Positions 22,475 through 33,200 of a stretch of DNA of 64,000 nucleotides are shown piece by piece. A program made the translations under genes and the position numbers. Position 1 is the first letter of the stretch. Every line of letters starts with the position of its first letter. The DNA is from Cryptomeria japonica (Eukaryota > Streptophyta > Pinopsida > Cupressales > Cupressaceae): contig NC_081411.1 in the NCBI RefSeq assembly GCF_030272615.1, positions 838,290,136 through 838,354,135 on the forward strand, given 5' to 3'. The notes under the pieces are model-generated. The model was not told the origin of the DNA. It did not search any database and saw only the letters and a program-made list of their open reading frames with translations.

Positions 22475-24942
22475 ATCTCTCAACCTATACTGCCTCCATT
22501 AGTAGGAGCATCTCGACTAGCTCTAGCCTATCCCAACGATGCTCTAGGTGGACCCATCACTCCCCCACTGCTAGTTTGTTGATAAGTAGATCGACTCAAT
22601 TGTCTCCCCATGAAAGCACCAAAAATAGGTTCCCTCTGAGTCTTAGGGATAGCTCTCTCATAAGCCTATCGATAATAAATAGCCTCCTATGTTGCAGCAA
22701 AATATCTATCTGCATGGCTATGTGCCTTCGTCACTAGCCCAAATAACTGAGCATATGCATCCATAGTGATCTGAGACCATTTAACTACCTCATCCCTCTC
22801 CCACTATAATAAATCTCTATCAACAACTATCTGATCCCTCTCCACAGTCAAATCCTCCATCGCATACTGATACTGATCCCTATCCTCCATCTACCGCAAC
22901 CGCAAAGTAGCAACCAAATACTCCAAATGCCTAACTTGGTCTCTAAATCCCTCCTCATCTCCTTTATCCACAACTACATACCCTATAGCTTGGGGCATCT
23001 CCATATCATAACCATCATCCCTGCCCTCATCTCTATCACTACTTGATGACATTGATCATGACTCATCACTATCATCAGAACTACTCAGGGATGCAGTCTC
23101 TCCACCAATATCCACATCCTCCCTATCACTATCCACCTGCCTTGTGACCCCTGCTATCAGATCTAGACCTCCTCTGCCTCTACCTCCTCCACCCCCACCT
23201 CCTCCACCTCTACCTCCTCCATCCCTACCTCCTCCACCTCTACCTCCCCCACCCCTATCCTCTCAACCTCTCCCTCTAGGACCCCTACCATGTCTAATCT
23301 ACTGAGCACCAATCAGAACTGTCAGATCTATCAAAGGTATAGGCCTATGATGTATCCACCATACACTATACTATGTTGTGGACCTTGGATCCGCTACACC
23401 AAGCCACCATTTCCACAAAATAGGAGCAAGAGAATCAAACTCAGCAATAGCAACATGAGGTTGTATACAAGCACCCCAATCACCAACCTCTCGAGTAGTG
23501 CAAGAAAAATAAGTTGTCACATCTGGAATACCCTGTACTACCCCAAACTATCTGAGCACATAGCTAGGAAGATGCATATCAATAACCATATGACTACCAG
23601 TATCTCAACCAATAAGATATCTCTGTTGTCTACAAAAAGGAAAATGTTGAACATTATCAATCCAACCAAGACAAGTAAGATAAGGTCTCCATGAGAAGTA
23701 CTATAAGATATCAATCTAATAACACCAATACAAGATGTTACCTGATTCCCTATGCCTCACATCAATAGTATATCCATAAGCATATGGCTGATATGGCTCT
23801 AGATCTATACATAATGAAGGACAAAAAATAGCAATTTGTTCCAAAGCCCATGTTTGAAGCAAAGTAATACCACATCCAACTGATTTATACTGCAAATAAA
23901 CAACCCCACACATCTGATGATACAAAGTCGCAAGAAGAAAAGGACCCCAAGAAAACACGTCTATCAATAATCATATCATGTATAACACATCCCCATCCAA
24001 TAGGAAAACCATGAGCACGTCTATCAGGAATCAATAATCCAACAATAGTACAAGCAAGCACAATAGTGAGATCATCATAATCAAAATCATCCCAACGAAT
24101 ATCATAATGACTATGGATATGTAGATCCTGCTCCTCACACTTGAACAATATACATAAAGTTAAAATACCATCATCATGATCAAAAGTAACTCACCTACCA
24201 GATATCAGGATGTGTAAAATACCCCACACATCCTCAAGTGTGATGGATGCCTCACCAGTCGGTAGATGAAAAGAACATGTCTTTGAATGCCACCACTCAA
24301 CCAAAGCAATAAGAATAGCCCTATTGGTCGTAGCCTCAGGAAAATGTGCAATATAATATAGTCCAACCTATCATAACAAAGCAATATACTCTGCATCCAA
24401 CTCATGATGTCAATCAAGACTATCTGGTTGTGTCTGCCTAGCAAGAAGTATTGGATAATGCGCTTGCATTTGGAAAATATAAAAATGAGTCAACTACGTC
24501 ATCAAAACTATCAAGATGCATAAAATGAAGAAAGAAGGGATTTTATTATCAATTGTGATTCAATATAATCATAAGCAAAGAAAAACAAGAAAATGTGACA
24601 TATTTATGCCAAATGCGACATGAAATAATCATATGTGATACAAAACATTCAATTGCGATACAATTTTGTCAAATGCGACAAAAAGTTAACAATAGTGGCA
24701 TAAAATATCAAATGTGATGCATTAAACTCAATTGCGACATAATAAAGTCAATTGCGGCAATATCGATACTCAATTGTAACATATATGAAGAATGACACAC
24801 CAAAAAATTGATTTAAAACTTGCAAAACACAGACAAAAAACAAGCACAAAGTCAGACAACTCACCATGTCACTAGTGATGGGAGGTCTCTGATAAGATCG
24901 CACTCGCTTGGATAAATGCAGCCTTGCTCTATGACCTGCCAT
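22475..24942 (-). pseudogene. Plant mobile domain (PMD) protein gene, antisense in T1, decayed
   Basis: Read on the minus strand from ATG 24942 (MAGHRARLHLSKRVRSYQRP). After 26 codons the sequence is ATG|GTGAGT, a strong splice-donor-like site. Coding resumes near 24470. PMD blocks follow in order: VGLYYIAHFPEA, LVEWWHSKTCSFHLPTGE, ASITLEDVWGILHILISG (24360-24190), IRWDDFDYDDLTIVLACT (about 24090), FSWGPFLLATLYHQMCG and GCGITLLQTWALEQI (23950-23820). Then come a Gly/Arg-rich tract (23280-23160), an acidic Ser/Asp stretch and a coiled-coil-like end. Several stops (mostly TGA at Arg and TAG at Gln) and a frameshift near 23950 inactivate it. PMD proteins act in plant gene silencing, and related domains ride on transposons. 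The role here is unknown. Confidence 0.8.
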
Positions 24943-25060
24943 TTCGCTCCAAGGACGCCAGAAGCTCTAATATCTCTAAGAAATTATTTTAAAACAAAAA
25001 ATACAAATGAGCTCAAACCCATACCAATCCTCAATTTATAAGCTCAAAAATTAGGGTTTC
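24943..25060 (-). promoter_or_regulatory. Promoter-like region of the antisense PMD gene
   Basis: Upstream of the PMD ATG on the minus strand lie, in order, a telo-box-like GAAACCCTAA (25051-25060), a TATA box CTTATAAATTG (25032-25042) and a good start context CGAAATGGC. Spacing to the ATG (about 90 bp from TATA) fits a short 5' leader. This suggests the antisense gene is driven independently of the T1 LTR. It is inferred from motifs only. Confidence 0.5.
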
Positions 25061-25296
25061 TTAGCATAAACACCTGTGGACTCCTCTAGCTTCAACGTAG
25101 TGTTAGACATAGCAAACGAGATTGAAACTCTTTCAAACTTCATATTATCACTATCTAGCATATTTATGAAAAACTAGTCTTCGATCCAAAATTTTCTGAC
25201 CACTTTTTCTGAGGGGGCATTATACCCTAGCATCACCGAGGCATACTCAGTTTTTCTTTTCATTTTCTTTGAAACAACATCCTTTCAACATTGTCT

Positions 25297-25310
25297 CAAA
25301 GAGGGGCAAA
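25297..25310 (+). other. T1 polypurine tract
   Basis: CAAAGAGGGGCAAA directly before TGTAGACACC. The T2 PPT has the identical core on the other strand (27825-27838), which supports the shared Tat lineage and marks the T1 3' LTR start. Confidence 0.88.
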
Positions 25311-26021
25311 TGTAGACACCTAAAAATGACTCATTAATTTTGTGAGGCCCTACCCTGACCCATCCTAGCATTTCAGTGTTTTTCATGTTGGAACTATTAT
25401 GGATGCTTTATTTTTATGCATTATGGATATAGAAATTTATATGACCCCAGGAATTGGATGACATTGGTATATTGATGCTTCATTTCTATGCATTATGGGT
25501 ATAGAATTTTATATGATTCTAGAATAGGATAATATTGAGATGATGTATGTCATTATTTGATTTGCAGGACTTTATTAGTATGCTAGAAATATGATGCATA
25601 TCTTATCAATGGATTAAGTTTATGAGGACTATGATAAGTGCTTATGTGGATTTTCTTTGTTATATGGAAAATTGAATTGTATGATGTCAATTGTATGCAG
25701 AGTGATTGATGTGTATTATTATTTATGTGGTTTAATATTATATGAGACTATTGGATAGTACTATTGTTTAAATTGAGATGCATAGGAAATTATCCATGTG
25801 ACCATGGAAACATTATGGAGAATCAAGCCTAGGCCTATGTACATTCATAAAACTAGGGGTTGAGTCAACACCCTGTATGTATCGTATTTTATTCGTAAAC
25901 ATAAATGTTTGCATGTGTGTAAATTATATTTATTAAATTGTTTAAATCATTCAAGGGACAATTTCCATGTGTGTATTTGTGATGTGGAATTATTTTGCAG
26001 TGTCACTTGACACATATGTTG
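25311..26021 (+). repeat. T1 3' LTR, first part
   Basis: Starts TGTAGACACC after the PPT and is interrupted by T2. Bases 26017-26021 (TGTTG) are the left target duplication. It continues at 42024. Confidence 0.8.
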
Positions 26022-27824
26022 TGATGCTCTGCAAAAAGGATTAGAAAACCTGTTTGATGGCAACACATACAAGAGCACAAGAAACAAACATTAGTGTTAG
26101 CAACAAAAGATTATCCTAAACAGGCATATCAAGAGAGATATTAAGCATGAAATAGAAAGCATATAAACATAGAATGAAATAGCTAATCAAGATGCTCATA
26201 GTTGCTCCTCCCTTGTTCCTCTCCTCTCCAAGTCCCAAATGAGTGTAGCTCTCAGCTTTTAGCACTAGCCATGGATGCCATATGGAGATTCAAGATGGTT
26301 GAATATGATAAGAAAATACTATGCAAGAGTAGATAGTGATGCTATGAAAAAGCTCTATGCTAATGCCAGTATAACAACAATACTCTAAAATGCTTCTCCT
26401 TTTTCTTGAGGAGAAGGGTTCTATTTATAGAAGAAATAGGGAAATGAAGGGTTAAGATTGAATGGTTTAATCAAGGGCCAAGTTTGAAAGTTGGGGATCC
26501 ATGTGCACAATTGGCACCAATAAAATGGTGACAAGTGTCAACATAGGATTGGGTTGAGAGAAGAGGTTGGAGGCATTAAAGGCCTGAGAAGACCTCATGG
26601 TTATCTAGAAGGTAAGGGTCAAGTCTAAATTAAGATTACCCACTGGATTAGGAGTTAATGCAAGGATAAACCTTTGTGCAAATGTTTAAGAGATAATCAT
26701 GGTCAAAGCATTAATGGCCTGATGAGACCTTTGGGTTGGGTAGAGGTTGAGTCAAAACAAATGTTTTAACCATGTGGGAGGGTTGAATTAACCATTAATG
26801 GTTATTGGAGACTTTGGGGATTAAGTGGTTGAAGGTTGGAAGCCTTCAATGGTTATCAAAGACTTTGAGCCATTTAGTGGTTGAAGGTTGAAAGCCTTCA
26901 ATGGTTATCAAAGACTTTGAGGGTTAATTTGTTGAACACACAAAGCATTAATTGCTTTTCAAAGACTTTGGAGTCTTTGAGAAGTGACTCCAATTTGCTT
27001 AGGAATGTGACAATATTTAGGGGATGGATTAGGCTAATTAGGAAGGGTTTAGAGGAATCTAGAAGGGGTTTAGGCATACAAGTGGATTTTGTAGGAAAAT
27101 GCAAGTGGGAGAAATTTTGGTATTTTCAATTAAAATAAAATCATTTATTTCAATTAAATGGTGTAAGTTGAATTTGGATAAATATTTAAATAAATATTAA
27201 TTTATTTAAATGAGAAAAAGAAGATAAAGCATTAAAATGCTTGAAGACTTTGAGGGAAACCATTAAAGGCTTGAAGACTTTAAGGAAAACCATTAAAGTC
27301 TTAAGAAGATTATAGAAGGAAGCCATCAAGTTTGAAGACTTTAAAGCCATCAAGTTTGAATACTTTAAGGGAAACCATTAAAGGTTTCAAGTGGGTGAGG
27401 ATAAATAGGATTTTAAATAAATAATTTATTTAAAATAGTTGTGCAACTTGCTTTTGTAGGAAAATACAAGTGGGTGGAGGATAAAGGTGATTTAAATAAA
27501 TTATTTATTTAAAATAATTGTGCAACTTGCTTTTGTAGGAAAATACAAGTGGGTAGAGGATAAAGGTGATTTAAATAAATGTTAATTTATTTAAATGTGA
27601 GAGAAGATTTAATTAAACAAATATGATTTATTTATTTAATTAATGGTATGAATTTGGTTAAGTGAATTAAATCAAATAAATTGAATAATTTATTTAATTA
27701 ATAGGAGAATGGGGTTAAGATGAATTAATTAAATATTAATTTAATTAATTATTAATTGATGGTTAAATAATCAAATAAATACTAAGTATTCATTTAATTA
27801 AGTGGACAGATTTATGTGACTACA
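26022..27824 (-). repeat. T2 3' LTR (1803 bp)
   Basis: TGATGCTCTGC ... TGACTACA. It contains a TATA box on the minus strand (CTATAAATAG, 26421-26430), U3 tandem repeats (52-bp period at 26825-26928, 79-bp period at about 27439-27596) and TTAAAT-rich tracts. Confidence 0.95.
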
Positions 27825-27838
27825 TTTGCCCCTCTTTG
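27825..27838 (-). other. T2 polypurine tract
   Basis: The minus strand reads CAAAGAGGGGCAAA immediately before the 3' LTR start TGTAGTCACA. Confidence 0.9.
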
Positions 27839-30239
27839 AGACGGTGCGGTTTATCGCGTCGTTTCAAAGAAAGAAAAATAGGTGTGAAGAAATGCCCCAT
27901 AAAATGTAAATTTAATGGGTGGTATGCCCCCTCGAGAGATGGGCCGAATTTATTTATTTTTTTTGAAAAATCGGGTGATCTCTCGAAAAAGAATGAAAAG
28001 TGGAGGGGAGGTAGAATAGAAGAAATTAGAACTAATGATGAAAGAATGGGAGAAAATGGAGTGAATATGAAGAAACAACAAGCCAGCGAGTACCCTGAGG
28101 TCATGCAAGAGATACATAGCAGATGTAGTGTGGGGTTTTGATTGATGCTATACAATTGATCAAAATTGGTTGGACAATCTGGTGCAATCGGTTGAATTGC
28201 CCCGGTCAAGTCAAAGCGTGACAGTTGATGTCAGTTGATCGCTTGGACATGATAAAGTCTGAGTAAGTGAATCAAAGTGACCTGATGGTGACTTAGACAA
28301 TTGATGTAATTGCCCGATGAAGTCAAGGTATATGAAGCAAAATACTCGTTGAGACGTAGACAATTGATGTAATTGTCTGTTGGATTGTGTTTGATTGGTT
28401 GATCAATTGATAGTGTGTGCGTGTGATGGATGGTTGTGGTGAATCATAGCAGCCCCGTTGAGACTAGGTCATTATGATAAATGCCTGATGTAGTCTAGGA
28501 TTACCATGATCGATTACCTGTTGAGACCTGAAGATACTTGATCAGAGTATCTGTTGATAGTCTAGGTGTGTGGGAGTCGATGTATCTGTGCAAATAGAGT
28601 AACTTTCTTGACTTATTGGATGACTTAGGATAGGAAACACAATCCCTCCTATTTAGAGATGGATGGTGATGAACGTGGCTTGATTAGGTTGATTGGGACA
28701 CGATGTAGGATATGTGATGCTGATTATCGAGATGGGGAGGGTGGGGGGGGTTCGATGTTAGAAGAAATGGAGGACCTATGACTCATTCCTATGGAAGAAG
28801 AGGAAAATAGAGTATGCATTATTATGACTATGTATGCATGATATGCAACTATTTATGAATGTATGGATGGATGGAATGAAACGGAATGCAATATATACAG
28901 ATGAGATGGAATGACGATCCATGGTGCTTTATTTTTCATCATTGAGCTTTAAAATGTTGTAAGAAAATACAAGCAACTTGACATAAAGATTCAAGATGAC
29001 CAGAGTATTTCTTACATGGATTTTATATAGCAAGTTAATACAAGCAACTTGATATAATGGATCAAGTTGACCTGAGTATTGCTTGCGGAACAGACAAGGA
29101 TTATCTCCTTTCATGCATGACTTGGATCGTCCTCCTTGATCTTAGGTTGATCAGATCCTGAGACAAGTGCATACCGTAATAAGAGATAAAACCTTTATCC
29201 AGTTTGGATGAGGTAGGAGGAACCAAAGAAAAAGCATTGTACCTGCAAACAAACAGTATATACATAAAGAATAAAGAATAAGGATCCTTGGTAATGGTTC
29301 ATGCCCATATGGTCGAGGTATACGCTGTAGTCAGCAAGCCATAGTGATCTATGACTGCATTTTGCATAAGATCACGTAGCTTGGTGAACTTCCCACGTAG
29401 ACACCATTAGTACATGCCCCAGAACTTCATCGGAAATAATGCGCAAATGATACAAAACAATACTGAAAGATCCCGATACAGATAAACAAATGAATTGCTC
29501 ACGAATCAACCAAGTATTTGATAGCTTAACATAATTTTCTTGTCAAAGAAAACGTCACTTTTGTCTTTGTTTTGGTAAGGAAGGATGCATCCTTGTTTAA
29601 GACAGTTTGGATTGTTGATGTTGATTGTGTTGGTCGAGTGATAAGTGGTCATTTGTGTGAGTATTTTGTATCTGATCGGATGAATATGTACAAGGTGTTG
29701 TCATGTTTTTTTGGGTGATTTTCGATGGTTTTTTGATGTTTTTGGATTTTGTGTAATAGTTTTTGAATGTTTGTGGATTTTGTGAGTCATTTTTGAATGT
29801 TTTTGTATTTTGCAAGACATTTTTGAATGTTTTTGCCAATGAATCACCAGTAATGTAGAATCCACTTCCATCATCTAGATTGTAAGGGCATTGCCCCCAA
29901 GTTGGACATGATTTATGAAAAAGCGGGATGCTAGACGCATGAAGTACTTTCTTGGATGACAGATCAAATAACAAGCCATGGTTAGATGGATGGATGTGTG
30001 TATGTATGAATGTGATCGCAACGAGCCTGAAAGATACTGGAGCCATTGCCTTTACGAGTGGCGCCTATTTGCCAGGTTTTCACCATCGCACTTACCCAAG
30101 GTGCCACCGGAGTGGTTGTTCACCGTTTGGATGCATGATTTTTCTTTACTTTTTTTTTTTTTTTTTTTTGTTTTGAATGGTTTTGTATTTTCTTTAGGAC
30201 ATTTTCTGAATGTTTTTGATATTTTCTGATATGTATACC
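27839..30239 (-). other. T2 3' noncoding region
   Basis: No convincing gene on either strand. It contains degenerate ACATTCAAAAATG-type repeats (29700-29850 and 30180-30235), a 21-T run near 30150 and short ORFs without recognisable motifs. It lacks the PMD gene present in T1. Confidence 0.7.
29700..29850 (-). repeat. A-rich repeats after T2 pol
   Basis: Three to four copies, on the minus strand, of AAAACATTCAAAAATGnnnn followed by CAAAATCC. These are homologous to the T1 array at 14640-15010 and give the nearby minus-strand ORF its KTFKN-type repeats. Confidence 0.75.
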
Positions 30240-33200
30240 TTAGGTATAAAACCGTTTGAGGTGCATGCTATTGATTGGATCTGCGAGCGGTTCTCCGTCT
30301 GATGTAGCCAACTGATATGCCCCGGACCCGAATACAGCAGTGACAACATATGGGCCCAACCAGTTTGATTCAAACTTGCCTTGATGTTCTCTGTTTGGTT
30401 GGTTGCGAGGATTTTCTCGAAGAACAAGATCACCTACCTCAAATGTACGAGATCTAACTCGGTGATTGTAGCTTCTACTCATGCGCTGCTGATAGGCTTT
30501 GAGGTGATTGTATGCAGCTTGTCGCTTCTCATCTAGTAACTCTAAGTCCTGAAGACGAGATACTCTGTATGCTTCATCATCGATGAGATTGTGCAATGAA
30601 ACTCGTAAGGATGGTATCTCGACCTCAATAGGTAAAATAGCTTCAACACCATAGACCAATGAATAAGGAGTTGCACCTGTAGGGGTCCGAATGCTAGTTC
30701 GATATGCCCATAGCGCTGGATTCAATTGAACATGCCAATCACGACCGGCATCATTGACTGTCTTCTTTAGGATCCTCAATATGTTTTTATTGGATGCTTC
30801 GGCCTGACCATTGCCTTGTGGGTAATAGGGAGTGGAAAAGCGGTGTTGGATATGAAAATTCTCACAAAGCTCACGAACATCCTGATTTTTGAAAGGAAGA
30901 CCGTTATCTGTGACAATGGACATGGGCACACCATACCGGCAGATGATGTAATTGAGGATGAATGAGGCGATCTGCTTGCCGGTGACTTGGGTAAGTGGAA
31001 CAGCTTCGATCCACTTGGTGAAATATTCAGTGGCGGTAATAATGAATTTATGGCCATTGGATGAAGATGGATGGATTTTACCCACAAGATCAAGACCCCA
31101 TTGACAAAAAGGCCATGGTGTTGTGATTGGTTGCAGTTCTTGAGCTGGTGCATGTATTAGGTCGCCATGAACTTGACATTTTTTGCACTTCCTAACAAAG
31201 TAGTAGGAATCCTTTTCCATAGATGGCCAATAGTATCCAGCTCGCATGATCTTCTTGGCTAGTGATGGACCACTTGAGTGAGTCCCGCAAATTCCTTCAT
31301 GTACCTCTTCCAAAGCCTTTGTTATCTCACCTTGTTCCAGACATCGAAGGAGAGTACCATCAAGACCGCGTCGGTATAGGGTTTCGGCAATAATGGTATA
31401 TCGAGCAGTTTGGCGAATGAAGGTTTTACGTTGGTTATTTGATTGGTTGGGAGGAAGGGTGTGATCGCGGAGATAGGTGTAGAACTCACCGTACCATGGG
31501 GATTCAGAACCAACAAGGCAACATATCATCTTGGATTCAGGGATATCATAAGCGGGAATCCAAAGCTGTTCTACCAAGAACTCGTAGCGTGTTGAATTCT
31601 GTGGAAGATCTAAGAGAGATGCGATGGTAGCCATGGCATCAGCAGCTCGATTCTGATCTCTTGGTATCTGCTCAAAAGTGATAGTAGTAAATGATGTCTT
31701 TAGATTTTCCACCATTTGCTTGTATGGCATGAGTTTATCATCTTTGGTCTGATACTCATCTGTTGCTTGTCGAATGACTAGTTGGGAATCGCCATATACT
31801 TGCAATTCTTTTAATTGCCATTGTATGGCTAATCTGAGTCCTGTGATCAAGGCCTCATACTCTGCTATGTTGTTTGTGCATGGAAATGTGAGCCTGTAAG
31901 ACTTAGGGATGCTATCACCTTGAGGTGTGATAAACAGAATGCCTGCCCCCGAGCCGTGCCTAGTGTATGAACCATCAAAGTATAGTTTCCATGGTTGTGT
32001 TGTTGTGATCATGAATATCTCTTCATCTGGAAAATTGGAAATGAGAGGATGATCGCCTATGAGTGGCGCATCGGCCAACTGATCTGCAATAACTTGACCT
32101 TTGATAGCTTTACGGTCCACATACTCAATGTCAAATTCACTTAGAATCATTACCCATTTAGCTAAGCGACCTGTCAATGCTTCTTTGTTAAGTAAATACT
32201 TGAGTGGATCAATCTTTGCAATGAGTTGCACCTTGTGTGTTAACAGATAGTGCCTCAGTTTAGTGGCTGCCAAGATTACTGCTAGGCAAGCTCGCTCAAT
32301 AGGTGTGTAATTGAGTTCATAGCCAACCAGTGTACGAGAGATGTAGTATACAGCACACTCTTTGCCTTCTGCATTATGTTGTGCCAGTAATACACCTAAT
32401 GCTGTACTTGTCGCTGAGATATAAAGTAACAACGGTCTACTTGGATCTGGTGGCATCAACAATGGTGGATTCATGAGATAGTCTTTAAGCGCCTGAAATG
32501 CTTGCTGGCATCGGGCATCCCACTGAAAGCGGATGTTCTTGTGTAGCAGGTGTGTGAAGGGGTGACACTTATCAGCCAATTGTGCAATGAATCTGCGGAT
32601 GGATTGAAGCCGTCCTTGTAGTGTCCTTAGCTGACTGATATTCCTTGGAGGTGGCATGTCCATGATTGCCTTAACCTTTGCTGGATCGACCTCAATACCT
32701 TTGCTTGAGACAATGTATCCTAGAAGCTTCCCGGAGGTCACTCCGAAGACACATTTCTTTGGGTTGAGTCGAACATGGTATTGTTCCAGTCTATCAAAGA
32801 TTTTATCTAAGATGTGAAGATGTCCTTCTCTAGTAAGTGATTTTGCTAGTAAATCATCCACATAATCTTCCATTATAGTATGCATCATGTCATGGAAGAT
32901 GGTAGTCATTGCTCTTTGATAAGTCGCTCCTGCATTTTTTAGACCAAAAGGCATTACATTCCAGCAATATGTGCCCCATGGACATGTGAAGGCTGTCTTA
33001 TGTTGGTCCTCTGGTGCAATCTTTATTTGATTGTATCCTGAAAAGCCATCCATGAGTGAAAGCATGGCATGTCCTGCTGTCAAATCCACTATGATGTCGA
33101 TATTTGGTAGGGGGAAGTCATCTTTAGGACATGCCTTATTTAGATCTCTGAAGTCTGTACAAATGCGGATGCCCCCTTTTGGTTTGCCAACTGGCACAAT

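Larger units (their letters stand above)
10443..26021 (+). mobile_element. T1: old Tat-type Ty3/Gypsy element, host of nest A (interrupted by C3)
   Basis: Plus-strand order: partial gag with CHHC knuckle, protease, G-patch, linker, a fused pol tail, a 3' noncoding region with A-rich repeats, an antisense PMD gene, the PPT (25297-25310) and the start of the 3' LTR (25311). C3 occupies 15161-21500 within it. The 3' LTR is cut at 26021 by T2 and resumes at 42024. The proteins are clear relatives of the T2 gag-pol, but divergent and broken. The 5' LTR and N-terminal gag lie to the left of the window beyond C1 and C2. Confidence 0.88.

Noticed and set aside
27836-28141. 101-codon plus-strand ORF next to the T2 3' LTR as an antisense gene like the PMD gene of T1
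   Set aside because: No PMD or other motif, overlapping the PPT side of the element; composition is ordinary for this region.
29597-30046. 149-codon minus-strand ORF after T2 pol
   Set aside because: Its second half is only the translation of the A-rich repeats (KTFKN-type); no start context or domain seen.
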